A DNA stretch of 64,000 nt from Flavobacterium sp. HJJ (GTDB taxonomy: Bacteria; Bacteroidota; Bacteroidia; Flavobacteriales; Flavobacteriaceae): the NCBI RefSeq assembly GCF_015351475.1, contig NZ_JADKPR010000020.1, positions 37,033-101,032 of the forward strand, written 5' to 3'. The position numbers and the translations under genes were made by a program. The notes under the pieces were generated by a model. That model saw only the letters and a program-made list of their open reading frames with translations. It was not told where the DNA came from and made no database searches. This document shows positions 60,607 through 64,000 of this stretch, one piece after another (within the stretch, counting starts at the first letter, position 1; every line of letters starts with the position of its first letter).

Positions 60607-62757
60607 TTAAACCAATCCTTGTTTATTCCACAAATCATAATATTTTCCTTTTTGCTCGATTAAGGCAACATGATTTCCGGTTTCGATTATAGTTCCATTT
60701 TCCATTACCAAAATAGTATCTGCATTGGCAATTGTACTTAATCGATGGGCTATTACGATAACTGTTTTTCCTTGTGATTTATAATTATCAATAACTTGTT
60801 TTATAATTTGTTCGGCACTAGTGTCTAATGAAGAGGTGGCTTCATCCATTAATAAAATTTCTGGATTTTTGTATAAAGCTCTAGCAATTGCTATTCTTTG
60901 TTTTTGTCCACCCGAAAGCATGGCGCCATTTTCGCCAATTTGGGTTTCAAAACCGTTTGGTAGTTTCTCTACAAAAGAAGTAATTCCTAACTGCTTAGAC
61001 AAATCTAAAACCCTTTGTATATTGGGGAAAGAATCTCCTAAAGCTATGTTTTCTATAATATTTCCTGAAAACAAATTGAGTTGTTGCGGAATAACACCAA
61101 TGCAATTTCGCAAACTTTGATAATGAATAAATTGTGCATCATAATCACCAATGTATATTTCCCCTTCTTTTATAGGATACAAATTTTGCAAAAGCGAAAT
61201 CAGCGTTGTTTTACCACTTCCGCTTTCACCTACAATGGCAGTTGTTTCATTTTTTTTGAAAACAGCATTAAAATTTTTGAATACTTCTGTTCGTGAACCA
61301 TATCGAAAAGACACATTCTCAAATGTTATGTCACCAATATTTTCTTTTTGTAAGGGTACTTTGTTTTCGGTTTCTTCCCGTTCTAAATCCATTATTTCAA
61401 AAAGGCGATCTGCTGCTATTAATGCATTTTGAGCGGTTTTATTCATCCCAATCAAGGAGGCAACTGGAGATGTAAAATATCCAATTAATGCATAAAACGA
61501 GAATAATTCTCCTGGAGTGATTTCTCTATCAATAACATAACCAGAACCAATCCACATTAAAATAACGGTAAAAATTGAAGCCAAAAACTGGGTAGAAGTT
61601 GTTGCAAAAATTCCATTTAAACCAGATTTGTAAGTGGTAAACAATAATTTCACAAATTTGTTTTCGGTTTTTAAATTAGAAAATTCTTCAATTCCAAATT
61701 CTTTTACAGTTCTAATATGTGTTACACTTTCTACTAACTGTGTTTGTAGTTCTGCAGCATTTTCCATAATGTTCCGTTCTACTTTTTTGTTGAATTTATT
61801 CAAAATAAAATAAATTAAGGAATAAAACGGAATTACCAGCAAGATTACTAAAGCCAATTTCCAGTAGTAAGTGAACATTAACGTAAATGAAAAAATAACA
61901 ATGAATAGATTTACAATCATATCAATGGCAACTTCGTTGATGAAGGATCTAATTTTGACAGCATCATTTATTCGAGACGTTATTTCTCCAATTTGCATAG
62001 TATCAAAAAACTGTTGTGGTAAATGCAGTAAATGTTTGTAGTACCCCAAAATCAATTTAGCATCAATAAGTTGTCCTGTTTTCATTACAAAAACACTCTT
62101 TTTTGACCCAATGTATCCTTGTAGCAAAATAATGGCAATCATAGAAACACTCAATAAATTGAGTAATTTTCTATTGCCTTCGACCAAAACATAATCTGTT
62201 ATTTTTTGAATATAAATGGACATGGCTAATCCCAAAACGGTAAAAAGAATGGCACCAACCAAAGCTTGAATCAAAATGGTTTTATGTGGCTGAACCAAAT
62301 CCCAGAAACGTTTTATTGGGGATATCTTTTCGTTGTATGTTCTAAAATCATTATTTGGGGCAAAAAGCACTAAAACTCCTGACCATATTTTTTGAAATTC
62401 TTCAAAAGTATAGGTTTCCATTTTTCCAAAAGCGGGATCCATTACTTCTATTTTATCTTTACCAACGGAATAAATTACCATGTAATGATGTAATTGTTTC
62501 TTTATGACAACATGCGCAATAGCAGGAAGCGGAATTTTATCGATAGCGTCCATACCTCCTTTGACACCTTTGGCGTAAAAGCCCATTTTTTCGGCAGCTT
62601 CTATAATTCCCAATACATTTGTCCCTCTTTTATCAGTATTGGCATATTGACGAATGCGCGCTATAGGTAGATTAACGTTGTAATGATTTCCAATAGAAGC
62701 GAGACAAGCAGCGCCACAATCTTTAATATCATGTTGTTTAATTTTTATTGAGGCCAT
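60607..62757 (-). CDS. Peptidase C39/ABC exporter (bacteriocin- or peptide-type, PCAT)
   Basis: A 716-residue inner-membrane exporter. The N-terminal C39 peptidase (1-125) has Gln8, catalytic Cys14 (QHDIKDCGAACL), His91 (HHYMVI) and Asp107 (DPAFG), so it should be active and cut double-glycine leaders. Six membrane segments follow (about 165-430), then the ATPase domain: Walker A GESGSGKTT (about 516-524), LSGGQKQR (about 616-623), Walker B ILLMDEATSSLD (about 636-647). The HlyD partner is upstream in the same direction (85-base gap). No precursor peptide gene is seen in this window. Confidence 0.93.
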   Translation of the reverse strand: MASIKIKQHDIKDCGAACLASIGNHYNVNLPIARIRQYANTDKRGTNVLGIIEAAEKMGFYAKGVKGGMDAIDKIPLPAIAHVVIKKQLHHYMVIYSVGKDKIEVMDPAFGKMETYTFEEFQKIWSGVLVLFAPNNDFRTYNEKISPIKRFWDLVQPHKTILIQALVGAILFTVLGLAMSIYIQKITDYVLVEGNRKLLNLLSVSMIAIILLQGYIGSKKSVFVMKTGQLIDAKLILGYYKHLLHLPQQFFDTMQIGEITSRINDAVKIRSFINEVAIDMIVNLFIVIFSFTLMFTYYWKLALVILLVIPFYSLIYFILNKFNKKVERNIMENAAELQTQLVESVTHIRTVKEFGIEEFSNLKTENKFVKLLFTTYKSGLNGIFATTSTQFLASIFTVILMWIGSGYVIDREITPGELFSFYALIGYFTSPVASLIGMNKTAQNALIAADRLFEIMDLEREETENKVPLQKENIGDITFENVSFRYGSRTEVFKNFNAVFKKNETTAIVGESGSGKTTLISLLQNLYPIKEGEIYIGDYDAQFIHYQSLRNCIGVIPQQLNLFSGNIIENIALGDSFPNIQRVLDLSKQLGITSFVEKLPNGFETQIGENGAMLSGGQKQRIAIARALYKNPEILLMDEATSSLDTSAEQIIKQVIDNYKSQGKTVIVIAHRLSTIANADTILVMENGTIIETGNHVALIEQKGKYYDLWNKQGLV

Positions 62758-62842
62758 TAAAAGAATATAGATAAGAGATAAAAGATTTTATCAGAATTAG
62801 AGTATTGATTTTGAATATGTATTCTCAAATAGAGAATACATA

Positions 62843-63994
62843 TTAGTTCTGTAGGTTTGAAGCTAATTGTTTAGGATTTAACCAATCATCAATTTTATCG
62901 AATAACAAGTCAAACAAACTTCTTCTAGTAATAATGTATCGTGTGGTTAGGGTCATTCCCTTGGTTACTTGTGTTTTGTAACCCGATTGCAAATTCATTG
63001 TTGTTGTATTTAAAGCAGATCGTACTTTAAAAAAAACTTGTTCACCTTGAATAGTAATATTATGGTCAATGTCGATTACTTTCCCTTCCAGTAATCCCCA
63101 TTGGTTGTAGTTGAAAGCATCGATTTGAAATTTTACTTTTTGGTTTTTTTGTATCAGCCCAATATCGTTTGGCGAAACTGTATTTTCTACAATTAATTTA
63201 TCAGTAGCCGAAATGGTAGCAATAGCTTGTGAAGCATTCAAGAAAGAACCCGTTTGTATGCCCGAATAATTTTCAATCGTACCGGTTAGTGGCGCAATGA
63301 TGTAATAATTATGAGATTCGACTCTTATGTTTTCGAGTTTGCCTTCTAAGTTTTTTAGTTGTATCTCAAGATCTCTTTTTTTGTTTTCCCAAATACTGAG
63401 TTGGTTTTTTTCATAAGTTGACACTGCTTGTTTTGAAAAAGTAAGCTCAAAATTGTATTTTTCAAATTCTGCTTGGGCAATTACTCCTTTGTCATAAAGC
63501 GTTTTATTTCGATCAAAATTAGATTTTGCCTGTGTAATTTTGCTTTGCAATTCCGTTTTTTTACTCAAATAACTATACCATTCCTGTTGAATGTCTGGAG
63601 TTTTTATCAGAGTGTTTTTCCCTAAAACTACAAGTGATAAATCCTGAATACGAGATTGCAAATCGACTGCTAATTCCTTATTGGTTGCTTTTTCGGTATC
63701 TAAATTTTCTTGTGTGAGACGCACTAGTGTATCGCCTTGGCGTACCACTTGATTGTTCTTGAGTTTCACAAAAGTAACTTTGCCATTGACCAAACTGCTC
63801 AACGGAACATTATCTGTCGTACTGCGAATCATACCTCGACTCTGACTGCTAATGTCAATTTTGATTATAGGAAGTAATATCAGAAAAAAGAGTATGGCTA
63901 AAATAAGTATCAAATAGATGGAAATACTCTTGGTTTTGTTTTTGGCAATAAGGTTTTCAATGTTATTTATTGGGTCTGAACTGAAGTTGTTCAT
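62843..63994 (-). CDS. HlyD family secretion protein
   Basis: A 383-residue periplasmic adaptor: one membrane segment (about 25-47), a lipoyl-like half (VPLSSLVNGKVTFVKLKNNQVVRQGDTL, about 64-91), a coiled coil (about 120-225) and the second half-motif APLTGTIENYSGIQTGSFL (about 232-250). It joins the C39-ABC exporter to an outer-membrane channel (TolC type, not here). The ATG lies 6 bases from the window edge and the promoter is outside it; more genes of the unit, including precursor peptides, may lie beyond. Confidence 0.9.
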   Translation of the reverse strand: MNNFSSDPINNIENLIAKNKTKSISIYLILILAILFFLILLPIIKIDISSQSRGMIRSTTDNVPLSSLVNGKVTFVKLKNNQVVRQGDTLVRLTQENLDTEKATNKELAVDLQSRIQDLSLVVLGKNTLIKTPDIQQEWYSYLSKKTELQSKITQAKSNFDRNKTLYDKGVIAQAEFEKYNFELTFSKQAVSTYEKNQLSIWENKKRDLEIQLKNLEGKLENIRVESHNYYIIAPLTGTIENYSGIQTGSFLNASQAIATISATDKLIVENTVSPNDIGLIQKNQKVKFQIDAFNYNQWGLLEGKVIDIDHNITIQGEQVFFKVRSALNTTTMNLQSGYKTQVTKGMTLTTRYIITRRSLFDLLFDKIDDWLNPKQLASNLQN

Positions 63995-64000
63995 AGTAGA

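Overview
The window is chromosomal DNA of a flavobacterium, most likely the genus Flavobacterium. The base composition is clearly AT-rich. Many genes are preceded by the Bacteroidetes -7 promoter element TAnnTTTG, and Shine-Dalgarno sites are rare. The family content also fits: PorW/SprE gliding and type IX secretion lipoprotein, a GLPGLI protein, DUF5687 and DUF4254 proteins, an outer-membrane beta-barrel protein with a carboxypeptidase-like domain, and an ATP synthase operon carrying a, c, b, delta, alpha and gamma without beta and epsilon. No rRNA, tRNA, insertion sequence or CRISPR array was seen.

Layout. 1-2.4 kb: end of a DUF2007-like gene, a 0.9 kb AT-rich non-coding stretch, rpiB and a cation efflux gene. 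2.4-11.1 kb: an accessory zone with two paralogous DUF4143 ATPases, a broken DNA-binding-protein gene, an unknown 269-residue protein, and a Septu-type ATPase/HNH pair placed directly downstream of tex. 11.5-17.2 kb: an FNR-like regulator followed by an outer-membrane porin and a nitrate-type ABC importer. 17.3-23.4 kb: tatA (57 residues), a membrane protein, a GH3-family protein, an AAA ATPase/DUF4276 pair that looks like a defence module, and a nucleoside-phosphorylase-like protein. 23.4-34.4 kb: a surface-polysaccharide cluster (chain-length protein, flippase, polymerase/ligase candidates, glycosyltransferases, UDP-xylose synthase, initiating phosphotransferase, CapK-like ligase) interrupted by an ORF6N-domain gene. 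34.5-41.6 kb: purD, two DUF membrane proteins, upp, DUF4254, a Schlafen/AlbA ATPase that looks inserted, and a heptosyltransferase-like GT9. 41.9-45.9 kb: a beta-barrel protein plus GLPGLI protein. 46-51.1 kb: a PaaE-like reductase, a PadR regulator with two membrane paralogues, and an ABC exporter. 51.2-60.2 kb: porW/sprE, bactofilin and the ATP synthase operon. 60.2-60.5 kb: a seven-copy hairpin array. 60.6-64 kb: a C39 peptidase/ABC exporter and its HlyD partner.

Most striking observations. (1) The 3' end of tex occurs three times (7482-7556, about 9712-9792, about 11031-11058), framing the Septu-like pair and a DUF4143 ATPase, as if cargo had been stacked behind tex. (2) The two DUF4143 ATPase genes each have two palindromes with the same core, the same 32-bp period and the same 19-nt distance to the -7 box. 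(3) Two unrelated DNA-binding-protein genes carry long perfect palindromes inside their coding regions, both beginning near codon 66; the ORF6N gene has two matching half-perfect sites in its 5' leader. Together these suggest accessory genes that carry their own operators. All functional statements rest on motif recognition by eye; no database search was run.
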